64,000 nucleotides of DNA from Corbicula japonica (Eukaryota; Mollusca; Bivalvia; Venerida; Cyrenidae), in the NCBI GenBank assembly GCA_038501625.1, contig JAZAYU010000012.1, positions 5,890,001 through 5,954,000 on the forward strand, written 5' to 3'. The notes below the pieces were generated by a model. That model made no database searches. It saw only the letters and a list, made by a program, of their open reading frames with translations, and was not told the origin of the DNA. This document shows positions 46,216-57,620 of the stretch, one piece after another. Made by a program: the position numbers and the translations under genes. Position 1 is the stretch's first letter. Every line of letters begins with the position of its first letter.

Positions 46216-49200
46216 ATTATCATCATCATCGTCATCATCATATGGTGGGGTACAGGTGATGAGGATGAGAAGGAATCTCGTCTTTGATTATTATTATTTT
46301 GACGATGTAAAAGAATTTTTAGTTACTTGTTAATATTGAACGCTATTAAGTCGGTAATTGTGCCAAAGACTTAACAATTATAACAATTATAAACTTACAT
46401 AGAAGTTTCTAGCTATCAATTTTATTGCACCAGCATCGATTAATCATTAGATCCTGGTTTTCTGTCAAAGAACACAATTTAAAAGCAGCAATTCTGCACG
46501 ATAAACTTGCTTTACGAACGGTTAACAAAATCGATGATCGTCAGTATATTTTATTTTATAAGGAAGTTAAATCTTTAGTGTATTTAGTACAAGGAAATAT
46601 TTGTATCAATAACTATGCCACGATTTGACAATTTCAACCAATAAGTTGCACGATTTTTACGACATTATGAATTGTCGCCATTTTCATTGTAGAATTAGTA
46701 ACAAACATTCAAAAGATTTAATGATATGCTTATCATTTTAAGTCAGCAAGCACAATAAAATTAGGCTGTTTTGATTTTCAGCGTCGACAAACCCTGAAGT
46801 AAAGGTTCTTATTGAAAGTTCTGCACAAAGTGGGAATAGAGGATCTGAAGGTATAAAGTGTGTCTTTGACATGATAAAAATAAAAATGAAGACCAGTCTC
46901 ATATATCTAACTAAATCTAGAGTCCTGTCTCAAATCTCAAACTTCTGATTGGCTCAAATTGAGACTAGTCTTCATCTTAGTCAAAACTTGACCTAAGAAA
47001 CTTACATTGGAGATCAGTCTCAATCTCAAGCATCTGATTTCTTGAGATTTGTGACTTGTTTCCTGATTACGTTTAATTAATGATCTTGGGCCCAGATTTG
47101 TGAAATTCTGATTTTGGTCTCCAATCGCCGTTTTATGGTCTTTTGTTGGGGTTTGATCTAGATGCTTGTTGAATGCATAGGTAACGATTCCGTCTATGTT
47201 GCTTTGGGAATTCCCGGTTAATGTTTCACTGCGACTATCAAACTTTCTTTTACGTTGTACGCGTCCAGGCATTAGTGCAAGCTTAGACCTTTCGGAATCT
47301 AGATAAATAGCTTCCTCGAGTAAAAAAAATATAATCGCGAAGGGACCCGGAATGACGTGGGTGACTGACCTGTGATAATATTGTCATTTTTAAAAATATG
47401 TCTTCATTTTTTTCAGTAATTAATTTGACATAAATTTTACCGATTATACCGGTTCTCATCCGAATAAACCATTTTTCACTTATGTTTTTTTTTTTAAGTC
47501 GGATTTTAAAATTATTTCACAGAAATGATCACCATCATGAGACGACGTCTCGCGCGCAACATTTGGGTCACTACCTTGTAGGTCAAGGTCACATCATGAC
47601 CTTGCAGCGAAATCGTGTCCGGCCCATAACTTTTTAATTTGAAGTAGGATTTTAAAATTATTTCACAGAAATGATTACCTTAATAAGATAGCGTGTCGCG
47701 CGCAACATTTGGGCCGCTACCTTGAAGGTCAATGTCACAGCATGACCCTGCAGCTAAATTGTGTCCGGCCCATAACTTTTTTATTTGAAGTTGGATTGAA
47801 AATTATTAAACAGAAATGATCACCATAATGAGACTACGTGTCGTGTGCAACATTTGGGTCGCTATATTGAAGGTCAAGGTCACTGCGTGGCATTGAAGCA
47901 GCAGTGTGTCCTGTCTATAACTCTGTTATTTATAGTTGGATTTAAAAATTATTTCACAGAAATATTTCGAGGGACGTGTCACACAACATTTGGGTCGCTA
48001 CCTTCAAGGTCAAGGTCACAGCATGACCTTGAAGCTAAATCATGTCTGTTCCATAACTTTGATGTTTATACATGTAGTTGGATTTTAAAATTGTCTGATT
48101 TTGATAGCACTACACTATTTTCAAAATTCACCTTAATAGTTATACAACTAATTGTTTTTGTGACAAAGTACCAACCCCTTCGGGGAGCATCACCCGTCTT
48201 TGACGGTCTCTTGTGTTTCCTAATTTAAACATCGACGGTTTGCTCTTATTTTAGCCAATATAAATTTGGATATTGTTCAATCACCCCCAGGGATATACTT
48301 CCTGCTTTTTAAATTTTGCCTTTGGCGTTGTCTGTGATATGCAGGATTTATATTCTGAGACCCCTCTCAAAATTCTATTCTGTTTAGTTCCGCCGATTGT
48401 TTTCTCGCTTAGGGCAAACCAATTCTTCTATCTGGGGACTATACGCCGCTGAACATGGAATAGTATTAATATGAAAATACCGCATTGAAGGTCCAATGTT
48501 TACCGTCATATGCATACCATCGTTTGAGATGGATCAAAATTGTACTGTTATTGGTGTCAATATTGAGTTGCGCTCAACCCAGGGCTAGGCGGCGTTGGCA
48601 GTAAAAAGCATTTCCATTACTGCCCATGAACAGGCTTAATCAACCCGAGCCTGCAATATTTTCATATTTGTCGTGGTCGAGGGTCTTCAAAGTTCCTTTT
48701 TCATCTTTTTTAAAATAACCTGGTTTTCATTTAAAACGTTTGATGAAATAAATATAAAACACGTTTTGTTATTGTTTCAAAAGGAAATCAGTTATAATAA
48801 GAACTTTCGAAAGTATTTTTATTCATTAGAAAGATTCAAGTCAGGGCTAGTGCGATAATTGTTTTCACATTTCTGTAACCGTATTGTTGTTATTGATTTA
48901 GGCTCTGCATCAGAACACGACAGTCTAACCGGCAGTACGAAGGCAGATTCTGATGATCGTTCCGACTCTACAAATGTCACCATAGAAACTGACACAAATA
49001 CTGATAGTGACGGTAGCGAACTTAGTGAATGTGACAGTACACTAAATAGGGCCACGTACTGTAACAGTGACATAAACTGTGGTAGGCAAAATAAACATGA
49101 AGAATTTATTGAGGGAGGTGTTGATACGGAAAGCGACGGAGATGATTCGGAAAGCTACGGAGATAAAACGGAAAGCTATGGGGTTTATACGAAAACTTAC

Positions 49201-51573
49201 GGAGAAAATGACCACCAGAAAACTATCAAATGCTGCATTAGCAAAACTTATGGAAGTGACAGAAGAGAAGATATTACCGCGGAGCAACAGAACCAAAGAA
49301 ACCGACATCCCTTAAAAAACAAAAGTGAAGAAACTACGAACGATGTTTTACTGTCAGGTACAGGCGGTCTTCTGTCATTTGTAGGAATGACGTCATCTTC
49401 ATAAAACACTTTTTTCTCATGATGCGTCTCCGAATGCACGTCATTACTTAGGTTTCTCACAGGCTTAACGTTTGTGTTATTATATTTTTATATTTACCAT
49501 TAAATCACATTCAATATATATTCGGTTGTGTTATGGCACAGCGCAAATATTCAAGTATGTTATTTATTGCAGGATCACGCTTAGCACCTCTGGGTGAAGA
49601 AAGTCCTGTGCAGCAGAGTTACATATCACATCACACATCGTACCAACCTAGCTGTTTTAGCAGCAGTCAGGGAGTACCCTCACATACGGTTTCTATTCCA
49701 CAAGTCAATACAGAAAGTGTAAACATTATACAGGATACCCCGTCCTTTAAGAGCAACAGAAATGGAAATCACAGGCACTCTCCCAGTGATGGTATTTCTA
49801 ATCAATTTCGAAGTATACAATCCACGTTTACGGTACCCCAGCAGCGCCCCAATCCGACGGGACATTCTACATTCAGCATAACTGAGAGTGGCTACTTCGA
49901 CGATGAAAATGACGACAAACATAACACGGAGCCCAAGCACGTCATAAATACTGGTAGGTCTAATGATCGTGTCAATTCCTAAGGTTTACAGTCCGCATAC
50001 TCTTTAAAATAATTGTCCCAGTCTTATGGCTGTTTAATAGAAAATCTTTTATTCCGGGATTGTTATTTCCGTAAAGGATATTTTTCGCGCAAATTTTACC
50101 TGAAGGCGTTTGTTGAAATTATTACACGTGATCGCGGATGTTGCAGTTATCGTACATGAATATGGTAATCACGAATATCATATTTGACCGCGGTTATTGC
50201 GGATATCACACCTAAATACTGATTAAACTTATTTATCTTTACTTATCTGAACACAAATAAAACACATATATACACAAATAAAACACATATATACGGCCAC
50301 AATTATTGCAAAAAAACATTCCGGATACGGATGAAACACGTATCATGCCTGAACACGGATAAAACAAGTATCATGCTTAAATACGGAAAAAAACGAGTAT
50401 CATGCCTGAACACGGATAAAACAAATATTATACCTGGCAGCGGTAAATCACAATATTCTACATAGACTCGCTTGAAAAAAAACCCATACCAGAGCGTGGT
50501 TATAACGAATAACACAACTGGACACGGATAAAACAAATACCATACCTGAGCTCGGTTTTTGCGAATATCGTACCTGGATACGCATGAATAAAATATCATA
50601 CCTAAGCGCTTTTTTGCGAAAATCGCACATAGAGACGGATAAATAAAAAATCAAACCTTAGCGCGTCAATTGCAAATATCACACGGAGACACGTATAAAA
50701 CAAGTATTATACCTGACGGTGGTTATTGCGAATATCAAAACTGGGCACGTATAAATCAAAAATAATATCGGAGCGCAGTAATTTTGAATATTGCACCTGA
50801 TCACAGAAAATCAAACAGCATACCTGAGCGCGGTTATTGCGCGGTTATTGCGATTATCATATCTAAACACAGATAAATCAATTATCATATCTGAGCGCGG
50901 TTTTTGAGATTATCACATCTGGACACGAATAAATCAATTATCATATCTGAGCGCGGTTTTGCGATTATCACATCTGGACACGGATGAATCAATTATCATA
51001 CCTGAGCGGCAGTTTTTGAGATTATCACAATTGCACCAATAAAATAAATATCACATAATACGTGCGATTCGTAATGATGTTTTCACTGCAAACTCTTCGT
51101 TGCGGTTACATGTTTTGAACGATAAACCAGTCCAAAAATTCCTTAAATATACATGCATGAATGAGAGGAATACAAATATATGCTTGTTGTTTGTTTTATT
51201 TGTTAGATTTGCAGTTTTTAAAAACACGCGTTATAGTCATGCCTGTAGTTGTTGAATTTGTGTGATTTCAGGGACTGGAGTAAGTGGATCTCAGACATTC
51301 TTACCTCTCAGACATGAACCCGAGAGGAATACATGGCAAGATGGCATTTCGCGAGGGCAACTACAATTGATGTCTCCGGGAGATGGGTCACGCCAACTAA
51401 TCGTTAACAATTCTTCCGAAAGCTTTGAAATTCTATTAGTTCGAGACGGCGTTTCGCGAGGGCAACTACAATTGATATCTCCGGGAGATGGTTCACGCCA
51501 ACTAATCGCTAACCATGCCTCTGATAGCTTCGAAATTGGATCTAATGAACTTTTTGGAGATGTGAAAACCTGA
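40976..51573 (+). CDS. Gene B: tandem paralogue of gene A, type I receptor-like, 9 coding exons
   Basis: Joining nine exons gives 668 residues. A two-codon exon supplies the start (MFR), then LQFLLALCTCVVC completes the signal peptide. Next come SYNLTVGPK, a four-cysteine module (C-x2-C-x18-C-x24-C) and a six-cysteine sushi-like module (C-x15-C-x14-C-x3-C-x11-C-x16-C). A glycosylated stalk, one membrane helix at about 230-254 and a tail of about 410 residues follow. Intron phases are 2, 2, then all 1, as in gene A. The tail has no enzymatic domain but is rich in Ser, Asp and Tyr, including ESGYFDDEND, a plausible SH2-type site. The stalk, tail and C-terminus each carry in-frame tandem duplications that gene A lacks. 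No Ig-like exon is visible. Function unknown; inferred to be a surface receptor like gene A. Candidate AATAAA signals lie at 51795 and about 51867. Confidence 0.82.
41244..41348 (+). CDS. Gene B exon 2: signal peptide core and YNLTVGPK motif
   Basis: The acceptor TTCATTTTTAG ends at 41243. It encodes FPPLQFLLALCTCVVC, a signal-peptide core with a likely cleavage near CSERS, then SYNLTVGPKAGETGR. The donor GTGAGT leaves phase 2, as in exon 1 of gene A. Confidence 0.85.
41370..42290 (+). repeat. HINE-like 169-bp tandem repeat in gene B intron 2
   Basis: Begins CCCCCGCCAATGAAATCGGG..GGGGGATATTG. Four to five units are marked by GTTTCCGCGCTATTTCTCTG at 41611, 41780, 41949 and 42118. No 3' terminus is seen, so it is truncated. 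Confidence 0.8.
42476..43446 (+). mobile_element. Internally deleted mariner element
   Basis: A 971-bp element with 28-bp inverted ends CGAGGGGTGTAAGGTAAATT (left) and the complement at 43446, flanked by TA target duplications at 42474 and 43447. It contains remnants of one transposase gene. Confidence 0.9.
42849..43185 (+). pseudogene. Mariner transposase, internal deletion with frameshift
   Basis: The N-terminal start (MASKEEIRSVIKFHALSG) joins after about 27 codons to a C-terminal block in another frame with NHPPYSPDLAPCDFALFP, the catalytic-domain motif around the last Asp. The DNA-binding HTH and the first two catalytic acids are gone, so the copy cannot encode an active enzyme. Confidence 0.88.
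44253..44452 (+). CDS. Gene B exon 3: four-cysteine module
   Basis: A 200-bp exon, acceptor TTATTTCAG, donor GTAGGT. HCVYCPK, EEKCIANY and KKYPLCKIGGAVPG align with exon 2 of gene A without large gaps. Confidence 0.88.
45197..45391 (+). CDS. Gene B exon 4: six-cysteine sushi-like module
   Basis: A 195-bp phase 1-1 exon. CGSPPEVEM, WYCDPGYSK, YFSCAVICG and FYCNESLEWEEE align with exon 3 of gene A. The last cysteine is completed across the intron (T + GC). Confidence 0.88.
45730..46020 (+). CDS. Gene B exon 5: glycosylated stalk and membrane helix
   Basis: The stalk holds two tandem copies of an 18-residue unit (NRHEDESVSRDKNNST core; 45801-45854 and 45855-45908), each with an NNST sequon. 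The membrane run LLICVIVLASLFVLAAVVVV follows, then CQKVRR. The donor is GTAGGT at 46021. Confidence 0.85.
46150..46225 (+). repeat. (GAT)n microsatellite in gene B intron 5
   Basis: About 22 uninterrupted GAT triplets, followed by CATCAT inverted units. Confidence 0.95.
46782..46850 (+). CDS. Gene B exon 6: short cytoplasmic exon
   Basis: A 69-bp phase 1-1 exon, acceptor TTGATTTTCAG, donor GTATAA. It encodes STNPEVKVLIESSAQSGNRG and is comparable in place to exon 6 of gene A. Confidence 0.68.
46880..47100. mobile_element. Fold-back MITE fragments in gene B intron 6
   Basis: Two rearranged partial copies (GACCAGTCTCATATATC, CTTGAGATTTGTGACTTG, GATCTTGGGC). Not a clean palindrome. Confidence 0.55.
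47505..48218 (+). repeat. HINE-like 146-bp tandem repeat, gene B intron 6
   Basis: Four units marked by ACAGAAATGAT at 47521, 47667, 47812 and 47958, each with AACATTTGGG and CTTGAAGGTCAAGGTCA. It ends with a hairpin CCGTCTTTGACGG and TCTCTTGT. The 5' terminus is not found. Confidence 0.75.
48559..48715 (+). repeat. Second copy of the exon-3-acceptor repeat
   Basis: CAATATTGAGTTGCGCTCAA to AAAGTTCCTTTTTCATCTT. It lies in gene B intron 6, about 190 bp before exon 7. Confidence 0.8.
48902..49357 (+). CDS. Gene B exon 7: Ser/Asp-rich tail with 7-residue repeats
   Basis: A 456-bp phase 1-1 exon. It is acidic and Ser/Thr-rich at first. At 49123-49206 four 21-bp units encode TESDGD, SESYGD, TESYGV and TKTYGE variants, giving evenly spaced tyrosines. 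A KCCISKTYG stretch follows. The donor is GTACAG. Confidence 0.8.
49573..49953 (+). CDS. Gene B exon 8: cytoplasmic tail with ESGYFDDEND
   Basis: A 381-bp phase 1-1 exon after TTTATTGCAG. It is rich in Ser, Gln and Pro. ITESGYFDDENDD places one tyrosine in an acidic context typical of kinase and SH2 sites. The donor is GTAGGT. Confidence 0.82.
50130..51060 (+). repeat. 55-60 bp minisatellite in gene B intron 8
   Basis: Diverged units of ACACGGATAAAACAAATATC then ATACCTGAGCGCGGTTATTG. The left part (50322-50430) has a half-length period of about 31 bp. Confidence 0.8.
51272..51573 (+). CDS. Gene B exon 9: C-terminus with 35-residue tandem repeat
   Basis: After TGATTTCAG the exon encodes two units of a 105-bp repeat (51340 and 51445): DGISRGQLQLMSPGDGSRQL and DGVSRGQLQLISPGDGSRQL, both ending SFEI. 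The frame ends GDVKT and TGA at 51571-51573. Confidence 0.85.
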
Positions 51574-51814
51574 TATGTCCAAATTTGTAATATATTATAA
51601 TTGTATAATTATAAAGTTTCTCTTGTACATTTGTAAATATTTTTACTTAAGTTGTATATTTGTATATAAAGTTTCTTATATAAATTTGTAAATATTTTAA
51701 CCGTAAATGTTATAATTTAATTTACATAGAATTTTCGTTACCTTTGTCCAAAAATACATTAGATAATCCTTCATAAATATACTATCACGATTGTAATAAA
51801 TTAAACAAATCAAG

Positions 51815-51845
51815 AGTATTATTATTATTATTATTATTATTATTG
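51815..51845 (+). repeat. (ATT)n microsatellite
   Basis: About ten ATT units in the gene B 3' region. Confidence 0.9.
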
Positions 51846-52381
51846 AGGAAACCATTGCATGCATGAAATAAAAATGATTCACGGTAGCGTGAAGTTTAGT
51901 GCATTGTGCTTTAGAACGAAGACCCCCCCCCCGGCCGCAACTACAATACACGAGTGTGATCTATATCCCAATTAAGTCATTTATATTTATTTAAAACGTC
52001 GAATTGTAACTTTAGCGCAAAAAAGTACAATTACAACTGAACTAAGAGGGGGATACCTTTTTTGCACTTACGAGGCGGAATGTATCTGCGACGGGGGATG
52101 GTGTTTTTGCCGCAAAGTTACACACTAACCTTTTTATCTCAAACTACTAAAATTGCTGAAAATTGGGTCACGATTAAAGCGAACTGACGCGAACGTTGTT
52201 TTTTTATAGCAAAGTAGGCCTAAATATCCAATATAACTTCCTTCCCTTTTGTTATCAGTTTAACATTTATAAAACAGCTAACATTTATAAACATCCTTCT
52301 GGCATACCATTAGATACTAATGAAACCAATCTTATCTCTTTCTGTAATTCGAACTTCCCCTTTTCAGATAGTTTGTTAATA

Positions 52382-52519
52382 AAACGCTCTATTCATTTTG
52401 TCGTATTGATGTGCGTTTTCTTTGGGTAGTTCTGTTTGCTGTAGAAATTACAACATGCTCTATTCATTTTGTCTTATTGATGTGCGTTTTCTTTGAGTAG
52501 TTCTGTTTGCTGTAGAATG
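52382..52519 (+). repeat. 70-bp direct duplication
   Basis: GCTCTATTCATTTTGTC..TTTGCTGTAGAA occurs twice in tandem. The two short ORFs around it show no recognisable protein. Confidence 0.85.
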
Positions 52520-53107
52520 ACGACTGTTTATCTGCCGAATTTTTTGTTTCGATTCGTTCCGCAGTGGAAAATTACGTTACTTCCTATGTCTGGATTTTAT
52601 ATTGTTTATACTAAAATGATAAACCGTCACAACATTTCACTTTCGAAATCTTTGGTTTACTCTCACATACGTGTACTCATAGTAATTTATCATTTTAAAT
52701 TGACGGAGGGTGTTCTTTATCCTTTTTCCTCTAAAGTTCTGTAAATTTTGTGAGTTATCATTTAAGAAGTTATCTTTTATACCTGTATATTTCTTTTTTT
52801 AACAAAAGCGGGGAATTTTAACATGTTTTTTTCAGGTTATGTGAAACAAACAACTAAAAGTTCTAATGGACGCTTTCAATAAATACTGTTGTGACTTAAA
52901 CACGATTTGAATAATGATTCAAGTGATGAATGAAATGTTTAAAAAATGACAGAAGCTTCTTCCGCATTCCAGTTATCTCTAAACTTCTGTTTTCTAATGA
53001 ATGTACAAGTCCCCAAAAAGTTTACCTACTTATAATGTTGCTGTATCAATGAATAACTATAAATTAACTTTGCATTGCATTTAGCGATTGCTTTGAATTG
53101 CTCTAGA

Positions 53108-53275
53108 AAACCCATTACTCCATATATAGCTTTTAAGGCATGCGCGAACAGTGTAGATCCTCATCCGCCGGCACATCCTTGCTGTCTGATAATGATCAAC
53201 ACTGTTTTCATGATCAAAAATAATCTAAAAAAATAATCAGTGTAGATCCATATCAGAAGGCAGAGATGTAAGATG
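53108..53275. mobile_element. piggyBac-type MITE, partial
   Basis: Left and middle parts only (GCGCGAACAGTGTAGATCC, then CAGTGTAGATCCATATCAG). Confidence 0.6.
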
Positions 53276-53883
53276 CAAACCACTTTTTTATTACCTTTAA
53301 CTGTTCATAACATATATATTTGTAGACATTCTAAATTTTGTTTCCAAACGCAGAAATGTCGAAGTTCGCAACCCTTATTTTCTAAATGACATCACGAATA
53401 TGAAACCATGAAGTAAAAATATGAAAACACGTCTTTCAGCGCATTGATTAATGCTTAGAAATAACAGTTTTGCCAGTTGAGCGATAGAACACCCAGATTC
53501 ACTTTTACCAAGTAAAAGGGGTTTCTTTAAAATTATATGATTAACTTAACTGTTCAAGTTTGTCAAAGGTATAGAGCTCGTGTTAAGTTCTGGTGATTAC
53601 ATGTTTATTTTTCAGCTTGCTGAAATCACAATATAGAAATGCTATCGAAGAGGTTTACAACATTATTAAAGTTTTGTAGATGCATTATTAAAGATAAAAA
53701 ATGAGTCATGGTCTACTTCAGTAGATAACTCCCAACTAGAAACCAGCCAGATGTCAAACTAGATACTTGAGGGTCTCTATTGGCTGGTTAAATAATTAAG
53801 TCATAATCGTGTTTCGATGGACTCTTAAGATTTTATTCACTGGTCCGGAGTTCAGTTGTGTATCGTTCAATAAAAAAGAAACA

Positions 53884-54170
53884 CTTATTGGTCATATTTT
53901 AATACAACAGTGTTATTTCTTACAGTATATTGGATGAAGAGGAGTTAAAAGTTTACAACCACCGTCCAATAGTATTCAATGATTTCAATTTCAATAAACC
54001 CCTAAAATAGAAATCCCCGTTTTGAGATTATAAAAAACATGGTTAACTGGAAAAAAAACCAACGTTAAAATCATAATATTGGTCATGTTTAATACAACAG
54101 TGTCATTTATTTAAGTATTTTGGATAATGAATCATTAAATGTTTTCTACCACCATCCAATAGTGTTAAAA
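53884..54170 (+). repeat. About 190-bp tandem duplication
   Basis: ATTGGTCAT..TAATACAACAGTGT..CCACC[GA]TCCAATAGT occurs at 53890 and about 54078, moderately diverged. Confidence 0.75.
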
Positions 54171-54240
54171 GCGATGCGATAATTCTAAAAGTATTGTGAG
54201 CTGGGCGGGGGTCTAGCTGTGAATGTTAAAAACATATAAC

Positions 54241-56358
54241 CACGGTATGGGACCGGACACCGGATATATACCCCTTTTTGAGTCAAAACAAACTTTTAAA
54301 ATGTTAACAGAAGTAAGAAAATCAATTTCTCAGCTCATATGACACTAATCTGACCTGGGTTTGATTTTATGTTTCTCGTACTAAAGGCCAGATATCATAA
54401 AAGTACAAGTGTCAACCAAAATATCAAATTTTTTCAATTAGATGTAAAAGTTCACCGTTGCTCACGGGAAAAATTGATGCCCAAGTAACAAAATCTAGTT
54501 TCATTATTAGTTTGGTCCAAAAATGAAAATTCTGAAGCGGCAGTTTTCTTATAATCCTCCTCATGTACTCACATTTCAATTTTTAGCAAGATCGACCAAA
54601 AATTGATGTCTACAGCGACAAAAAATGCACGCATCTAGTGTACTGGGTATATTATTGTAGTGTACTGGGTATACTGAGTACTTTGAAGCTTACTGTACTG
54701 AGTATAACTAAAAAACTCACGACATCAGTCAACGTTTGCGACGTTTTCTGATACTGTTTTGACTTAATATCATTAAAATTATGATAATTAAAACAGGATT
54801 CAATTAAAGTCTTTGATATGTCAAAAAAAAATAAGTGATTTAATATTAAGATCGTGCTTTCGAAAAAAAAAGTTTTTCCACTCAGTACATATAATATGAT
54901 AAATAAATTTGATTCATTCTCTTAATCGATAATCACCATATGCTAAATGATGTTACATCAGTGTACTTAAAATTATTACAACTCATTGCCATTGTAAAAG
55001 CGTATAATCTGGAAACCATTTTTAAAAATAGGAAAGGGGCCATAACTATGTTAAATATTAATGATATGAAGTCCAATTTAACCGTGATCTCTATTTTATT
55101 ATGTTACACCTATGTAACAAATCATTTTACAATCATTGGCCCTTATTGGTAAGATTAGTTTTCTGAACCCAAACACGAACTTGACTTGTTGATTTGATGA
55201 AGGTATATAGAGCTATCATCCGGAAACCATGTGATCGACCGACGAGCTCACGTCTATATCCCCATGGGGGTCTAGTTATCTATCGTACTTTCAAATTGGA
55301 TATCGCTTCGGGTGCCAGTGAATAAAATGAAATAATATACAATTTGTAATTTGTTCCTATAGTGTACTTTTAGAAAACTATAGCACTCTCTTTCCATTAA
55401 TAATCATTGCACACGAAACATGATTAAATTTTACAAATGTGGGTTTAAACATTTAGCTTTTATATTATTTTAATGAATAAACTATTAAAATTTACATATT
55501 TATCCTTTATATCAACATCTTGAAAAATAAGCGTGTGTGTCCATTGTGTTTACATGACAAACGACTTGTGTATAACTTAATAATATCAAACTATTAGCCT
55601 AATTGCATAAATGTAAGTGTTTATGTGGCGTATTTCCCGCTGTTACAGAAAAATTAAGTGCAATGTGTTATATATTCTTGCATATATGCTTACCTACATT
55701 ATACATTCGTAACAAACAAAATACTTACTCAATCTCGGACATAACGCTTTCCGCATGTTCCATATCTTTCTGAAAATCAGACGATACTGTAATTGATGTT
55801 GATGATTATGATGACGACGACGATGACGATTATAATGATAATGAATGTAATTATGGTATTTTATCAATGTCATTGCTCATTTTTATAATGTATACTCAGA
55901 ACAGTTGCTCAGTATACCCAGTACAATTTTGAGCAAAGATTTTGTATACCCAGTACACTAAGCGTATGCATTTTTTGTCGCTGTAGAAGTCAATTTTTGG
56001 TCGATCTTACTAAAAATTGGAATGTGAGTACATGAGGAAGAGTAAAAGAAAACTGTCGATTCAGAATTTTTATTTTTGAACGAAACTAATAATGAAACTA
56101 GACTTTCGGTACTTGGGCATCAATTTCTCTCGTGAGCAATGGTGAACTTTTACAAATAGATGAACAAATCTTGATTTGTTGGTTGACACTTGTACTTTTA
56201 TTATATCTGGCATTTAGTAAGAGAACCATAAAATCAAACCCAGGTCAGATTAGTGTCGTGTGAGCTGAGAAATCGATTTTTTCTTACCTCTAGTAACTTT
56301 TAAAGACTTTGTTTTGACTCCAAACGCGGTTATATCCGGTGTCCGGTCCCATACTGTG
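54241..56358. mobile_element. 2.1-kb transposon with about 460-bp terminal inverted repeats
   Basis: Left end CACGGTATGGGACCGGACAC, right end complementary to CACAGTATGGGACCGGACAC. The arms run 54241 to about 54710 and about 55897 to 56358. A 5-bp direct repeat ATAAC flanks the element. The inside holds a fragment (about 55000-55290, minus strand) resembling the 5' end of HINE-like element 2. No transposase is visible. Confidence 0.82.
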
Positions 56359-56624
56359 ATAACTGATAACTATTGTTGATTCTTAACAAATAGTAAAGAA
56401 CCCACAGAGTTTCTAAACTTTCGTGGCCCGACTCATGTTACAATATTATATCGTTGAAAAAAAATCTATTATATATATTTATTCCATGACATAAAACATT
56501 TATTGTAAAACGAAAGTATAGGCCTATGGACGCGATTTAAAACTTTACATAGTATACAAAGTTATATTCGTTCGTATATTATTTGAGGACTTGTTTGAAT
56601 TGTTTAAAATATGAATGAATTGAA

Positions 56625-56715
56625 ATATTGATTGATCGATCGATCGATCAATCGATCGAGTGATTGATTGATAGATAGATTGATTGATTGAATGATTGAT
56701 TGATTGATTGATTGT
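56625..56715 (+). repeat. (GATC/GATT)n microsatellite
   Basis: A run of GATC units, then GATT units, containing many overlapping palindromic ATCGAT sites. Confidence 0.92.
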
Positions 56716-57482
56716 CTTGGTCGATCACTAAACCAACCAATCAGCATTACTATCATCATTTTTCACTGACGACTAAGACATACATGTATATATGTTTCAG
56801 GGAAAATAAATACATATGAACATTACGTTTGATTTCTCATTGGTTGAGTCTTATAATCTTTAAAGTTTGTAACTTTTGGAGCTTTTGTATGTATTTGTAA
56901 AGTATAGTCGTAATTCCAGTATACCAGGTTAGCCTCCTTGATTATTTGCCTTTGTTGTGACATTTCAATATATTGCATGAGTCACAGTCTATGTTTTTTA
57001 CGGCGCAACCGGATCATACACTTTTCCGCCCAAATATATTAAAAGTTACTTCCCTTAGATTATCAATGACATTTGCAACAATATAAAATAATTTCAGGTA
57101 AAGTGTATTCATTTTTGGTTGATTTCATGTGTTTACTTATCGTTGCATTAATTGCCAGGCATGTAGACCAGCTAAAATGATGACAGATGTAATCGGATAT
57201 CTATTATTCTGTTCCTTTTGTAAAAGTGATTGGAGATTTTCAACGCCGAATATTTTTCTACTTTTTTATTCCTAAACTAAAGGACACTTTTCAAACAAAC
57301 CATGCATATATTTATTATTAATGTGAGTGTTGTGTTCTTTTAACAATTTGAAGCACATCAGCATATCTTTTTACAGATTGTGAGTTGAGTGCTATCAACC
57401 TACACAGAGATCATAAACAACACTGTGCTGAATAACCATGTGTTGCTTGACAGAGGCCGGAAATAATTTGAAACAGTGCAGG

Positions 57483-57620
57483 CCCCAAGATTATAAAACT
57501 TAGAATAGAAACAAGTGTCAGATGTCAAGGATCTGATTGGCTGAAATGAATACTTGTCTCCATTTCAGCCATTCAGATGATCAAGATGTGAGACTGGTTT
57601 CATATCTCAGTTTTATAATC
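57483..57620. mobile_element. Fold-back MITE, diverged
   Basis: CCCAAGATTATAAAACTTAG to CTCAGTTTTATAATCT, with CTGATTGGCTGAAATG in the left arm. Confidence 0.7.

Noticed and set aside
45689..46241. Minus-strand ORFs over gene B exon 5 and the (GAT)n repeat
   Set aside because: Shadows of the stalk duplication and of the microsatellite (poly-Ser reading).
48819..49308. Minus-strand ORFs opposite gene B exon 7
   Set aside because: They overlap a well-bounded + strand exon with conserved phases; no independent support.
52196..52744. Two short ORFs downstream of gene B
   Set aside because: No recognisable motif, and they lie across a 70-bp duplication in very AT-rich DNA.
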